Origin: Streptomyces griseicoloratus
GTDB lineage: Bacteria; Actinomycetota; Actinomycetes; Streptomycetales; Streptomycetaceae
Direction of reading: 5' to 3'
NCBI RefSeq assembly: GCF_014534645.1
Contig: NZ_JACVQF010000200.1
Location: 434,001 to 498,000 of the forward strand
DNA: 64,000 nt
Shown: positions 1-9,301 of the stretch, in pieces
Numbering within the stretch: the stretch's first letter is position 1
Layout: the number at the start of each line of letters is the position of its first letter
Position numbers and translations under genes: made by a program
The notes under the pieces: model-generated
Seen by the model: the letters and a program-made list of their open reading frames with translations, nothing else
What the model was told of the DNA's origin: nothing
The model's database searches: none

Positions 1-628
<628 letters not shown>

Positions 629-637
629 TCAAGGTGC

Positions 638-1075
638 TCAGGTACTGCGGGCTGTGGAACAGTCGGGGCACAGGCCCCAGTAGATGACCTCGGCCTCGTC
701 GACGGAGAAGCCGTGGTCGTCGGACGCGGTCAGGCAGGGCGCCGCACCGACCGCGCAGTCGACGTCCGTGACCACTCCGCACGAGCGGCACACGAGGTGG
801 TGGTGGTTGTCCCCGACGCGCCCCTCGAACCGGGCGGGGCTGCCGGGTGGTTCGACGCGGCGCAGGAGTCCCGCCGCGGTGAGCGCGTGGAGACCTTCGT
901 ACACGGCCTGCAGGGAGATGTGCCCCACGCGGTCACGCACCCCCGAGGCGATCGCCTCGGCGTCCAGGTGGTCACCGGCCCGTACCGTCTCCAGCAGCGC
1001 GACGCGGGCGGCAGTCACCCGAAGACCGGCGTCGCGCAGTACCTCGGCGGTGTTCGGCGCCCGGGATCCGGTCAT
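638..1075 (-). CDS. furA: Fur-family peroxide-responsive repressor FurA
   Basis: 145-residue Fur-superfamily regulator: an N-terminal winged helix (LRDAGLRVTAARVALLE) followed by a metal-binding dimerisation half with DNHHHLVCRSCG and a C-terminal CPDC pair. This is the FurA type (CatR/FurS in other Streptomyces) that senses peroxide or redox state and represses itself and katG. I chose the ATG at 1075, which gives the normal family length; longer extensions run through non-homologous sequence. It is the first gene of the furA-katG operon and is divergent from the pirin gene. Confidence 0.93.
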   Translation of the reverse strand: MTGSRAPNTAEVLRDAGLRVTAARVALLETVRAGDHLDAEAIASGVRDRVGHISLQAVYEGLHALTAAGLLRRVEPPGSPARFEGRVGDNHHHLVCRSCGVVTDVDCAVGAAPCLTASDDHGFSVDEAEVIYWGLCPDCSTARST

Positions 1076-1154
1076 GGCGGCGAACTTACCGCCCGGACAC
1101 GAACGGCTCAAGGAAGCGAACGGTTCAAGTTCGGCGGGGTGTCCGGCGATAGCA

Positions 1155-1184
1155 GGCGTATTGTTGAATTTGAAAGTATCATGG
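1155..1184. promoter_or_regulatory. AT-rich island upstream of furA, candidate FurA operator
   Basis: A short A/T-rich stretch with a TTGAAT-TTGAAA direct repeat stands out from the GC-rich surroundings about 80-110 bp upstream of the furA start and just ahead of the pirin start. FurA homologues autoregulate through A/T-rich sites upstream of furA-katG. Assignment rests on position and composition only. Confidence 0.4.
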
Positions 1185-1201
1185 GTGCCGGAGGTGTCCC
1201 G

Positions 1202-2179
1202 ATGAGCAATGTGGAGACGGAACCCGCGCAGATGCGCTGCGGGCCCGAGGGCGGCGGCGAGCGGCCGGAGGGATGGCGGATCGACGTACTCACCCCGCGC
1301 GACGTGCCCCTCGGCGGCCCGCGCGCGATGACGGTGCGGCGCACGCTGCCGCAGCGCGCCCGGTCCCTGATCGGCGCGTGGTGCTTCGCCGACCACTACG
1401 GCCCCGACGACGTCGCCCGCACCGGCGGCATGGACGTCGCCCCGCACCCGCACACCGGGCTGCAGACGGTGAGCTGGCTGTTCAGCGGGGAGATCGAGCA
1501 CCGCGACAGCCTCGGCAGCCACGCCTTCGTACGGCCCGGCGAACTCAACCTCATGACGGGCGGGCACGGCATCAGCCACTCGGAGGTGTCCACCCCGGGG
1601 ACCACCACCCTGCACGGTGTGCAGCTGTGGGTGGCCCTGCCGGACGCCCACCGCCACGCACCGCGCGACTTCCAGCACCACGCGCCGGCGCCCGTGCGGA
1701 CCGACGGCGCCGAGATCCGCGTGTTCCTCGGATCGCTGGCCGGCGACACCTCACCGGTGCGGACCTTCACGCCCCTGCTCGGCGCCGAGATCGTGCTCGA
1801 CCCGGGCGCCTCGCTCACGCTCACCGTCGACCCGGCCTTCGAGCACGGCCTCCTCGTGGACCGCGGCGACGTCCGGCTCGCCGGCACCCTGCTGCACCCG
1901 GCCGAGCTGGGCTACGCGCCTCCCGGCGCGCAGACGCTGACGCTCCTCAACGAGTCCGACGGGCCCGCGCGCACCGTCCTGCTCGGCGGGCCCCCGTTCG
2001 AGGAGGAGATCATCATGTGGTGGAACTTCATCTGCCGTTCGCACGACGAGGTCGTGCAGGCTCGCGAGGACTGGATGAAGGGAACCCGTTTCGGCGAGGT
2101 GCACGGCTACGACGGGGCTCCGCTGCCTGCTCCCGAGCTCCCGAATATCCCGTTGAAACCGCGAGGAAACGCACGCTGA
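1202..2179 (+). CDS. Pirin family protein
   Basis: 325-residue bicupin of the pirin family. The N-terminal cupin shows the metal-site pattern HPHTGLQTVSW (about residues 80-90) and a later GGHGISHSE, which supply the His/Glu iron ligands of pirins; the C-terminal cupin ends in GGPPFEEEIIMWWNF, typical of the family. Bacterial pirins are linked to redox sensing or quercetinase-like activity, but the substrate cannot be read from sequence. The ATG at 1202 has a GGAGG site seven bases upstream; an in-frame ATG at 1181 lacks one. It is divergent from furA, which suggests a shared oxidative-stress role. Confidence 0.9.
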   Translation: MSNVETEPAQMRCGPEGGGERPEGWRIDVLTPRDVPLGGPRAMTVRRTLPQRARSLIGAWCFADHYGPDDVARTGGMDVAPHPHTGLQTVSWLFSGEIEHRDSLGSHAFVRPGELNLMTGGHGISHSEVSTPGTTTLHGVQLWVALPDAHRHAPRDFQHHAPAPVRTDGAEIRVFLGSLAGDTSPVRTFTPLLGAEIVLDPGASLTLTVDPAFEHGLLVDRGDVRLAGTLLHPAELGYAPPGAQTLTLLNESDGPARTVLLGGPPFEEEIIMWWNFICRSHDEVVQAREDWMKGTRFGEVHGYDGAPLPAPELPNIPLKPRGNAR

Positions 2180-2653
2180 CCAGCTCAAATGGAGTAGGCG
2201 AAGCCGTCGGGTGCCCCAGATGACCGCAGTGATCACCAGCAATACAAGGCTCCCGAGGCAGCCGCTCTGCTGCTGTGTGCTCGCATCGACGGAGGCGCCC
2301 ACGTCGTGACGAGGCTGGCCGCGCCGTCTCTGCTTCTCTCTCCGTGCGGGCCCGGATTCCTTGTAGTCGCAGTCAGACGTGGCGGCGATGCCACCGACCG
2401 GCTCACACCTTCCCACGACTTCATGGTTCCGGAGCAGGCGCGTGCCGCGGTCACCAGGCGGCGACCCGGCATCTCCGGGCCGGCGGGCCGGCGGAGTTCG
2501 ACGACGGCCATTCCCTGAAGGCGGGAGCCCGACGGGACGGGGCGGCTGCCGTGGACGCACTACCAGTGGCACCTATCACGTTGCGGATGGCGAACCGCGG
2601 CGGCCGGCGGACCGTTTCGGGCCATCAGGGTCTGTCTCTCGGACGAGCGCAGT
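2180..2653. other. Intergenic stretch without a convincing gene
   Basis: About 470 bp between the pirin and TerC genes. Open frames exist on both strands, but none shows a recognisable domain, a good ribosome site or consistent codon use. I see no strong hairpin. Probably decayed sequence. Confidence 0.5.
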
Positions 2654-3676
2654 TCAGCGGGCACCGGCTTCCTGGTCGGACTCCTCGCGCCTGGGGGGAT
2701 GTGCGCGCAGTGAGCCGGGGTGGGCCTTGGCGGTCGGGTCGTGCCTCGTCTTGATCAGGCTTGCCACGGTGACGACCGCGAGTACCAGGGCGATCACGCC
2801 GAGGCTGATCGGGGTGGGAATCTCGGGGGCGGCCTCGTGCACGTCGACATGCGCCCAGTGAAGGATCAGCTTGATGCCGATGAACGCGAGGATCAGCGCG
2901 AGCCCGGCGGACAGATACACCAGCCGGTCCAGCAGCCCCTTGACGAGGAAGAACAGGGCGCGCAGGCCGAGCAGGGCGAAGGCGTTGGCGACGAAGACGA
3001 TGTAGGGCTCTCTCGTGACCCCAAACACAGCGGGGATGGAGTCGAGCGCGAACAGCAGGTCGATGCTGCCGATGGCGAGCAGGACGATGAACAGCGGGGT
3101 GACCATCCGGCGGCCGTCGACGCGGGTGGTGAGCTTGCCGCCGACGTAGTCGTCGGTGATCGGCAGGAGCCGACGGGCAGCTTTGACCATGACGTTGTCC
3201 TCGATGTCGGGATCCTCGTCACGGTGGCGGAACAACTGCACGGCCGTGTAGATCAGCAGCAGGCCGAACAGCAGGAACATGAAGGAGAACAGCGCCAGCA
3301 GGGTGGCGCCCAGCGCGATGAAGATCGCACGCATGACCAGGGCGAGCATGATCCCGAAGGTGAGCACCTTGTGCTGGTGTTCCGCCGGCACGGCGAAGGT
3401 CGTCATGATGATCACGAAGACGAACAGATTGTCGACCGACAGGCTCTTCTCCACGATGTAGCCGGCGAAGTACTCGGTTCCGAACTCGCCGCCGTATCGC
3501 GCGGCGAACCAGACGCCGAAGCCCACGGCGACGAGGATGTAGAACACCGACCACGCGGTGGCCTCGCCGAAGCCGACCAGGTGCGGGCGCGCGGCAGCAA
3601 GGATCAGATCTAGGGCGAGCAAGGCGAGAATCAGGCCGACGGTGACGGCCCAGGTGAGTGCACTGACATCCAGCAC
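2654..3676 (-). CDS. TerC/Alx family integral membrane protein
   Basis: 340-residue polytopic membrane protein of the TerC family (Alx, MeeF/MeeY relatives), implicated in tellurium resistance or manganese export. About nine hydrophobic segments are visible. The family's acidic intramembrane motifs are present: SLSVDNLFVFVIIM near residue 80 and LLFALDSIPAVFGVT near residue 215. The C-terminus is a charged cytosolic tail rich in Arg and His. I chose the GTG at 3676 because GGAGG lies just upstream and the protein then starts at the first family segment. No ter cluster surrounds it. Confidence 0.9.
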   Translation of the reverse strand: MLDVSALTWAVTVGLILALLALDLILAAARPHLVGFGEATAWSVFYILVAVGFGVWFAARYGGEFGTEYFAGYIVEKSLSVDNLFVFVIIMTTFAVPAEHQHKVLTFGIMLALVMRAIFIALGATLLALFSFMFLLFGLLLIYTAVQLFRHRDEDPDIEDNVMVKAARRLLPITDDYVGGKLTTRVDGRRMVTPLFIVLLAIGSIDLLFALDSIPAVFGVTREPYIVFVANAFALLGLRALFFLVKGLLDRLVYLSAGLALILAFIGIKLILHWAHVDVHEAAPEIPTPISLGVIALVLAVVTVASLIKTRHDPTAKAHPGSLRAHPPRREESDQEAGAR

Positions 3677-3839
3677 CGGTCCTCCATTCGGTTTCCGGGT
3701 CGGTCTCAGTCGGTCGTCGTTCGGCGGGGGTGACGTGGTGGTGGGGCCGGTGCCGGCCTGGGCGGTGACCAGCAGGCGTTTCGCCTTCAACCGCAGCGTC
3801 TCCACCCGCGCCGGAGCACGTCGCCGGAGATTTGTAACT

Positions 3840-4773
3840 CTATGAGCTTGCAGACGGCTCCGCAGAGGGCGGCTCCTCGGACGACGCATAGCGTGTGCGC
3901 AGCTCGTGGACGAGGCCGAAGGCGGCGGCGGTGACCGGTACCGCAAGGAGCACTCCGACGATCCCTGCCCCGGACGCGCCTGCGGTGAGCTTCACCAGGA
4001 TCACCACGGGGTGCATCCGCACGGTTCGGCTCCGGATCATCGGCTGCAAGACGTTCCCCTCCAGCACCTGAACCACGAGAACCACCCCGAGTGCCCACGG
4101 CGCGATGACGAGCCCTCGACCGGCCAGCGCCACCAGCACGGCCACGCCCCCGGAAACGAAGGCACCGAGGCACGGCACGTAGGCGCCGATGACGGCAATC
4201 GTGCCGAGCCCGAGGGCGCCCGGCACGCTCAGGATGAGCAGGCCGACGGTGATGAAGACCGCGTCGATGAAGGCCACCACGGTGGTGCCCCTCATGAACC
4301 CCCCGACGCCCTCAAAGGCCCGCCGGGCCATCGCCTCGACGGTGTCCGCGCCGCCGCGTGGGACGACCGGGCGCAGGGTGCCGGCGGCGCGGTCGGAGTC
4401 GCGCAGGAAGAAGAGACCAGCAGCAGCGCGAGCACCGCCATGCCGAAGGCCGGGGCGACGGGGCCGACCCCGGTGACGACACCGTAAGCGGCCGTCCCGC
4501 CGAATCTGCCCAGCGGTCCTGGGCGTCGTCGGCGAGATCCTCGACTATCGTGTCGGCCGCCCCGGAACTGATGCAGGCGACACCGGCGACCGACAGGTTC
4601 ACGGCGCACCGGGCGGCAAGCCGACGAACAGGCTCCGGAAGCATCTGCACGCGCCCAGCCTTCGCACCGGCCGCACTGTCCGGAGCGAACGGCCCGCTGG
4701 GCAACAGAGCATCAGCCGCCGGAGCCACCGACTCAACGTGGTCCGACGGCACCGCGTCTCGTGCTGGCGTCAT
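3840..4773 (-). pseudogene. Frameshifted AI-2E/PerM family permease
   Basis: The C-terminal half of an AI-2E (PerM/YdiK) permease is intact at 3840-4331: GGFMRGTTVVAFIDAV, then GTIAVIGAYVPCLGAF and LEGNVLQPMI are family signatures. Upstream the reading frame is broken twice. The segment FGMAVLALLLV lies in one frame, and LRDSDRAAGTLRPVV, which should follow it, lies in another (shift near 4415-4425). The N-terminal segment LPEPVRRLAARCAVNL lies in a third frame (shift near 4500-4540). The sum is also shorter than the usual 350-400 residues. I read this as a decaying gene; sequencing error is the alternative for the one-base shift. Confidence 0.7.
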
Positions 4774-4879
4774 TGCCCAGAGAGTGAACTCGGAATGACC
4801 GCCCTTTTGGGGTGCAGTCTCAATATGGGGTGGTCGGCCTCTCGGATCCAGGTCGTGGGACTCTGGCCACCGACCTGCA

Positions 4880-5232
4880 CGCGGGAGATGACGCCATCCA
4901 GATCATCGACCCCGACGGAGAGTTCCCACTGCGGGGTGGCGATGGGTTCACGCGTCGCGATGAATGCAGCAGCCTCCCACTGCCTGGGCAAGGTCGTTGG
5001 TGGCGGTGCAGGCGGCCTGGAGCTGGACCAGGAGCGCGAGCACCTGCTTGCCGAGCGCGTCCTCGATGAGGGCTGGTTGATGGGCGTAGTCGTCGCGACT
5101 GCGGTGGAGTCGCTGCGTGTACCTGGGTCGCGTCCTGCTGCCACTGCTGGACCAGGAGCCATGGCGTCGGGATCGCCGCCGAGAGCGGCTGCACTCCCGG
5201 GGCATTGACGTGGCGGTGGGGGAACGGCTCAT
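4880..5232 (-). pseudogene. IS110-family transposase remnant
   Basis: In one minus-strand frame DDYAHQPALIEDALGKQ and LLVQLQAACTATNDLAQAV resemble the linker before the C-terminal transposase_20 domain of Streptomyces IS110 elements. After a frame change near 4980 the reading continues EAAAFIATREP, but the expected SFPGLG helix-hairpin-helix motif and the N-terminal DEDD domain are not recognisable. No complete element or end repeat is visible. Call rests on short motifs only. Confidence 0.4.
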
Positions 5233-5458
5233 GAAGGCCTTCGCGTCCTTGGCCGCTCACGCTGTCGCGGTGGACGCTTCCTTGTCCGCTTCAGAGTTCG
5301 AGACCCTGCCCCTGAGCGTCGTGGCCGACGCGGCGACCGGCAAGCAAGACTTCGAACTACTCGCTGGCCTCCCAGACACCTTCGCTGACGACCGCGACGA
5401 CGTTGCAGTCAAGGTTTTCCGCTTGTACGCCGGTACTGACCTCTGCTCGTCGGGGTGA
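5231..5458 (+). CDS. Possible small hypothetical protein
   Basis: A 75-codon frame beginning MKAFASLAAHAVAVD and ending CSSG. Its acidic and hydrophobic pattern (DTFADDRDDVAVKVFRLYAG) looks protein-like, but third-position G/C is lower than in neighbouring genes and there is no recognised domain. It could be the tail of a gene truncated by the IS110-like remnant beside it; the frame stays open upstream to 5117. Confidence 0.22.
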   Translation: MKAFASLAAHAVAVDASLSASEFETLPLSVVADAATGKQDFELLAGLPDTFADDRDDVAVKVFRLYAGTDLCSSG

Positions 5459-5562
5459 ACCGTGGTGAAGTTCCCGAGGTGATGTCGTGCTGTCGGCGCC
5501 TCGTAGGCGTCCACTCCCGCACGATGTCATCCGCTCCTGAAAGCTTCGACACGCCGCCGGTG

Positions 5563-6159
5563 TCAGCCGGCTTGTAGACCGTCGAGAAGAACGGTCAGCA
5601 CCAAGTGGTGACCGTGTGCGGGATCAGGCTCAAGTCCCAGCACACATCCCCGTACCGCTGGGGCGCCGGTCAGCCGCAGCACGTCCTGCCAGGCCAGATC
5701 CCGGCGAAGACGTCCCTGGTCCTGAGCGCGTTCGATGACCCTCCGGGTGAGGTCGAGGAGCTCGTGGCGCTGCTGGGCGACAGCGGGCCCGCCGTGCTGG
5801 TCCAGGGAGCCGGACAGTCCCGCGTTCTGAGCGGTGCGCAGGGCCAGGCCGGTGAAGAGCAACGAGAAGCCCTCCCAGGCGTCATCGCAGTCCAGAGCCT
5901 GGTGTGCGGTGTCGATCAGTTCGGTGAGGATGTCGCTCAGCACCGCCGCCATGAGCTGGTCGCGTTCGGGGTAGCGCCGGTAGACGGTGCCCACACCGAC
6001 GCCGGCCTCCCGCGCGATCTCGTGATAGCTCACGTCCAGCCCGGCAGAGGCGACGGCACGACGCGCGGCCGCGAGAACCCGCGCGGCATTGCGCTGGGCG
6101 TCGACGCGCACAGGCATCGCCGTCCCCTGGGACGCCGCGGGCCGCTCCGTGTTCATCAC
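5563..6159 (-). CDS. TetR/AcrR family repressor
   Basis: 198 residues. The N-terminal HTH (about residues 25-70) has the typical SYHEIAREAGVGVGTVYRRYPERDQLMAAVL pattern in two halves, with TVYRRYP as the recognition helix end. The C-terminal ligand domain is of the SbtR/TetR_C type found in many Streptomyces regulators. It is divergent from an SDR gene pair; the 100-bp gap holds two inverted repeats, so it most likely represses itself and the two reductases until a small ligand binds. Confidence 0.9.
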   Translation of the reverse strand: MMNTERPAASQGTAMPVRVDAQRNAARVLAAARRAVASAGLDVSYHEIAREAGVGVGTVYRRYPERDQLMAAVLSDILTELIDTAHQALDCDDAWEGFSLLFTGLALRTAQNAGLSGSLDQHGGPAVAQQRHELLDLTRRVIERAQDQGRLRRDLAWQDVLRLTGAPAVRGCVLGLEPDPAHGHHLVLTVLLDGLQAG

Positions 6160-6177
6160 CCCATCTTATCCATAAGT

Positions 6178-6234
6178 GGACAGCCTCTGTCCGCCTCCTC
6201 TACTCTCGCTGAAACGGACAAGATCGGTCCGTTT
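6178..6234. promoter_or_regulatory. Two inverted repeats, probable TetR operators
   Basis: In the divergent gap, AAACGGAC-N7-GTCCGTTT (6212-6234) is a perfect palindrome with 8-bp arms, and GGACAG-N3-CTGTCC (6178-6192) is a second one sharing the GGACA core. Position and symmetry fit binding by the adjacent TetR protein. Confidence 0.65.
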
Positions 6235-6261
6235 GTTTGGCTCGTGCGAGAGGTGCGAAGC

Positions 6262-7107
6262 ATGGGGTCCCGCGTGTGGCTGGTCACCGGCGCGTCCGGC
6301 GGGTTGGGCCAGGCCCTGGTCAGTGAGGTTCTGCGTTCAGGTGAGCGAGTGATCGCGGTCACGCGCCACGACGAGCCGCTGCAACCGCTGACCGCCGCCT
6401 TTCCCGGGCGTCTGCGCACCGTGAGCGTGGACATCACCGACGCCGGTACCCTGCGTCCGGTACTGGATGACGCGATCACCAGGTTCGGCCGCCTCGACGT
6501 CGTCGTCAACAACGCCGGCTACGCGCTGGCGGGCCCCTTCGAGGAACTGGACGACACGGAGCTGCGCGCCCAGTTCGAAGTGAACTTCTTCGCCGCCGCC
6601 AATGTCCTGCGCGCCGCTCTGCCACATCTGCGCGCGGCGAAAGCGGGCCGTGTGCTGCAGATCAGCTCGCTGGCAGGGCAGATCGGCGCGCCGGGGATGA
6701 GCGCCTACACGGCCAGCAAGCACGCCCTCGAAGGTCTGAGCGTCTCACTGGCCGCCGAGCTCACCCCGCTGGGCATCCGGACGACGATCGTGGAGCCCGG
6801 AGCAGCCCGCACCGACTTCCGCGCCAACTGGTCAAGCCGGCTGCCCAGCGGCGCCGCCCTCCCCGATTACCTTCCCGTGCACGAAGCGCTGGCGCGCTCC
6901 GCCGGCGCCGTGGGAGGCCAGGTCGGCGACCCCGCCCGCATGGCCCAGGCCCTCGTCGTCCTCGCCGATATGCCGAGCCCCCCGCTGCGCCTTCCTCTCG
7001 GCAGCGACGCCCTCGCCGGCATAGAGCACGCCCGCAGCGACCAACTCGAACAGCTACGCCGATTCGCGACCCTGAGTGCTTCCACCGACCACACAAAGGC
7101 GATCTGA
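6262..7107 (+). CDS. SDR family NAD(P)-dependent oxidoreductase
   Basis: 281-residue classical short-chain dehydrogenase. The Rossmann motif TGASGGLG is at residues 9-16, NNAG near 82, and the catalytic Ser-Tyr-Lys appears as ISSLAG...YTASK. The longer C-terminus and the 'EPGAARTDF' segment are typical of the SDR subgroup that acts on ketones or secondary alcohols of varied structure; the substrate is unknown. ATG chosen because it directly precedes the VWLVTGAS strand. First of a pair of SDR genes one base apart from the next, under the TetR-controlled divergent promoter. Confidence 0.88.
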   Translation: MGSRVWLVTGASGGLGQALVSEVLRSGERVIAVTRHDEPLQPLTAAFPGRLRTVSVDITDAGTLRPVLDDAITRFGRLDVVVNNAGYALAGPFEELDDTELRAQFEVNFFAAANVLRAALPHLRAAKAGRVLQISSLAGQIGAPGMSAYTASKHALEGLSVSLAAELTPLGIRTTIVEPGAARTDFRANWSSRLPSGAALPDYLPVHEALARSAGAVGGQVGDPARMAQALVVLADMPSPPLRLPLGSDALAGIEHARSDQLEQLRRFATLSASTDHTKAI

Positions 7108-7108
7108 C

Positions 7109-7885
7109 ATGTCCGAGCACCGCACCACCAGCCGTTTCGCCGTCGTCACCGGCGGCAGCGAGGGCCTGGGCCTGGCCATCGCCGATGCCCTCGCCCACGA
7201 CGGAGCGGACCTGATCCTTGTCGCCCGCAACCGCGGCAAGCTCGAGACCGCCGCCAAGGAACTTGGCCGGCACGGCACCACCGTGCACACTGTGCCCGCG
7301 GACCTCTCGGCGCCCGATGCCCCCGCCCGGATCGCCGCGCACGTCGGAAACCTGACCGACCGGGTCGACACCCTCGTCAACAACGTCGGCACCGCACACT
7401 TCGCCTCCCTTGCCGACACCACGGTCGACGAGATGAACACCATGTGGCACCTCAACGTCCAGGTGCCGCTGCTGCTGAGCCAGCAACTCCTGCCCGCCCT
7501 CCTGAACGCTCGGGGAAGCATCATCAACATCAGCAGCTACTGGGCCCGCAAAATGGTCGCCGGCCGTCATTCGGCCGCCTACTCCGCCACCCGCGGAGCG
7601 CTCAACTCCATGACCCGGGCGCTGGCCAGTGAACTCGGCCCCCAAGGAGTCCGTGTCAACGCCATCGCTCCCGGCGCCGTCCGCACTCCCAAGTACGAAC
7701 GCTCCTATATCGCCCCCATGACCGCAGAGGAACGCACCGCACACGACGAGCAGATCGAGCACTCCTACCCCCTGGGACGCCTGGGCACTGCCGAGGACGT
7801 CGCCACCGCGGCCGCCTACCTGGCCTCGGCCCAGTGGACCACCGGCACCATCCTCACCGTCGACGGCGGCCTCACCATCCGCTGA
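7109..7885 (+). CDS. SDR family oxidoreductase
   Basis: 258 residues. Shows TGGSEGLG cofactor loop, NNVG (in place of the commoner NNAG), the catalytic ISSYWARK...YSATRGA segment and the C-terminal DGGLTIR end of classical SDRs. In the YxxxK motif Lys is replaced by Arg (YSATR), unusual for an active SDR and worth checking. Starts one base after the stop of the preceding SDR, so co-translated with it. A Tn3 transposase fragment begins immediately after the stop codon. Confidence 0.87.
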   Translation: MSEHRTTSRFAVVTGGSEGLGLAIADALAHDGADLILVARNRGKLETAAKELGRHGTTVHTVPADLSAPDAPARIAAHVGNLTDRVDTLVNNVGTAHFASLADTTVDEMNTMWHLNVQVPLLLSQQLLPALLNARGSIINISSYWARKMVAGRHSAAYSATRGALNSMTRALASELGPQGVRVNAIAPGAVRTPKYERSYIAPMTAEERTAHDEQIEHSYPLGRLGTAEDVATAAAYLASAQWTTGTILTVDGGLTIR

Positions 7886-7886
7886 C

Positions 7887-8278
7887 TTCTGCAAGGTTCC
7901 TACCCTGCTCAACGCCGTGAATGACCAGGTCGCGGGCATCGGGCAGATGGTCGTGCCGGGCACCCCGCGCGACTCCCTGCACATCCTTGACACGCTGCTG
8001 AACCTGGACGCCGGAGTGAAGCCCGAGATGGTGGCCACCGACAACGTCTCGTACTCCGACATGGTCTTCGGCCTGTTCTCCCTGCTCGGCTACAACTTCT
8101 CCCCGCGCTTCAAGGACCTGGCCGGCCAGCGGTTCCGGCGCGCGGAGATGCCCGGCATCACCACCGGCGGCTACGGGCCGCTGGAGGGGCTGGCGCGGAA
8201 CCGCGTGAACCTGAACAAGGTCGCGGTGCACTGGCCGGACATGCTGCGCGTGGCAGGCTCCCTGGTGAACCGCGACGA
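7887..8278 (+). pseudogene. Tn3-family transposase fragment
   Basis: Roughly 130 codons match the central catalytic part of Tn3-family transposases: LLNAVNDQVAG, GTPRDSLHILDTLLN, the TDNVSYSDMVFGLF segment with a catalytic-type Asp, and MLRVAGSLV. There is no start region and the frame then runs into unrelated sequence. It abuts the SDR stop codon, so an insertion or deletion joined it there. No 38-bp terminal repeat or resolvase is visible. Confidence 0.82.
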
Positions 8279-8285
8279 CGCTCCC

Positions 8286-8513
8286 TCACTCAGGGAACGA
8301 AAAGCCCAGCTCACGCAGACGGGGCAAACACTCTGCGAGGCATTGCTCCACAGACGCGGCATCAGTTCGCACAAGGACGTCCTCGCGCAACGGGGCCCCA
8401 CTGGCGACGAAGGTCCAGGGCCTGCGCCTCTCTGCCATCCGCTCAGCGTCGGCCTTGAACAGCACCGTTACGCCCTGCTCAGCCAGTGCTTCCATGATCG
8501 CGACGACGTCCAC
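8286..8513 (-). CDS. Small conserved-looking hypothetical protein
   Basis: 75 residues (MDVVAIMEALAEQGV...LREDVLVRTDAASVEQC...). The composition and regular helix pattern look like a real small soluble protein, and a G-rich ribosome site precedes the GTG start, but I do not recognise a family. The upstream site is a run of nine G (nine C on the plus strand, 8521-8529), a slippage-prone tract. It lies just after the Tn3 fragment and may be cargo of that element. Confidence 0.5.
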   Translation of the reverse strand: MDVVAIMEALAEQGVTVLFKADAERMAERRRPWTFVASGAPLREDVLVRTDAASVEQCLAECLPRLRELGFSFPE

Positions 8514-8631
8514 CGGCAGTCCCCCCCCCGAAGCGCCACCACTTGACCCTTGCCACCTGCTTCAAGCCGCTGCAATCGACAGCGCGCGGTGACGTCGGGT
8601 TCTGCGCGAAGATATGCCGGGGATACGTGCC

Positions 8632-9225
8632 TCAGCCGTGGTCCCGCACCGCCGCGAGGCACTGGTCGTAGAGGTCTGCCAGGTCGATCCGTCCGTCATG
8701 TCCGGCCCAGAGTTCGGTTGCCGTGTCGATACAGGCGAAGACCGTCGCGACGATCGCTTTGGCCTGCGTGTCGGGAGCCGGGCGGCCGGGGCCGCTGCCC
8801 AGCCGCGCCCGGATGACGGGGACGAGTTCGGCCTGCCAGCGCAGGCGCTTCTCGATGTAGCGGGCATGCAGCGAGGGCGTGTCGAAGATGAGGCGGGACA
8901 GTTCCAGCGCACGCTCCGGGGGGTGGTTGGCGGTCAGAATGACCTCGAATCCGGCGCGCAGGGCATCCCAGGCGGACATCTCGGCCGGTTGCTGCTCGAC
9001 GGTCCGTTTCAGCAGCTCGCCCAGCGCCTCCTGGTCGCCGCAGACCAGGTCCTCCTTGGTTCCGAAGTAGCGGAAGAGGGAGCGCTGCGAGATCCCCGCC
9101 TCTCGCGCGATCTGCGCGATCGTCGTCTGCTCGTAGCCCTGCTCGGCGAACAGACGAACCGCCGTATCCAGGATCGCCTGGACGGCAACCTGCCGCGAAC
9201 GCTCCCACAAGGTCGTCATGGACAT
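8632..9225 (-). CDS. TetR family repressor
   Basis: 197 residues. Classic N-terminal HTH: AILDTAVRLFAEQGYEQTT, then IAREAGISQRSLFRYFGTKEDL, with SLFRYF as recognition helix end; the helical C-terminal half is ligand binding and of the type seen in MftR-like or SDR-associated regulators. It is divergent from an SDR gene with a short gap that contains an inverted repeat, so it probably controls itself and that gene. Confidence 0.9.
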   Translation of the reverse strand: MSMTTLWERSRQVAVQAILDTAVRLFAEQGYEQTTIAQIAREAGISQRSLFRYFGTKEDLVCGDQEALGELLKRTVEQQPAEMSAWDALRAGFEVILTANHPPERALELSRLIFDTPSLHARYIEKRLRWQAELVPVIRARLGSGPGRPAPDTQAKAIVATVFACIDTATELWAGHDGRIDLADLYDQCLAAVRDHG

Positions 9226-9257
9226 CAGGGTACCCCTCTAGACAGCGACCGCCTACT

Positions 9258-9272
9258 TGGCATTAACTGCCA
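9258..9272. promoter_or_regulatory. Inverted repeat, probable TetR operator
   Basis: TGGCA-N5-TGCCA in the 76-bp gap between the divergent tetR and SDR genes, about 30 bp before the SDR start. Short arms, so the call depends on position. Confidence 0.45.
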
Positions 9273-9301
9273 GAAAGGCAGCGACTGAAAGAAGGACGAC
9301 C

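Noticed and set aside
8521-8529. Run of nine C as a phase-variation switch
   Set aside because: It lies ahead of a small hypothetical gene's start rather than inside a coding region, so no reading-frame switch results; noted only as a slippage or assembly risk.
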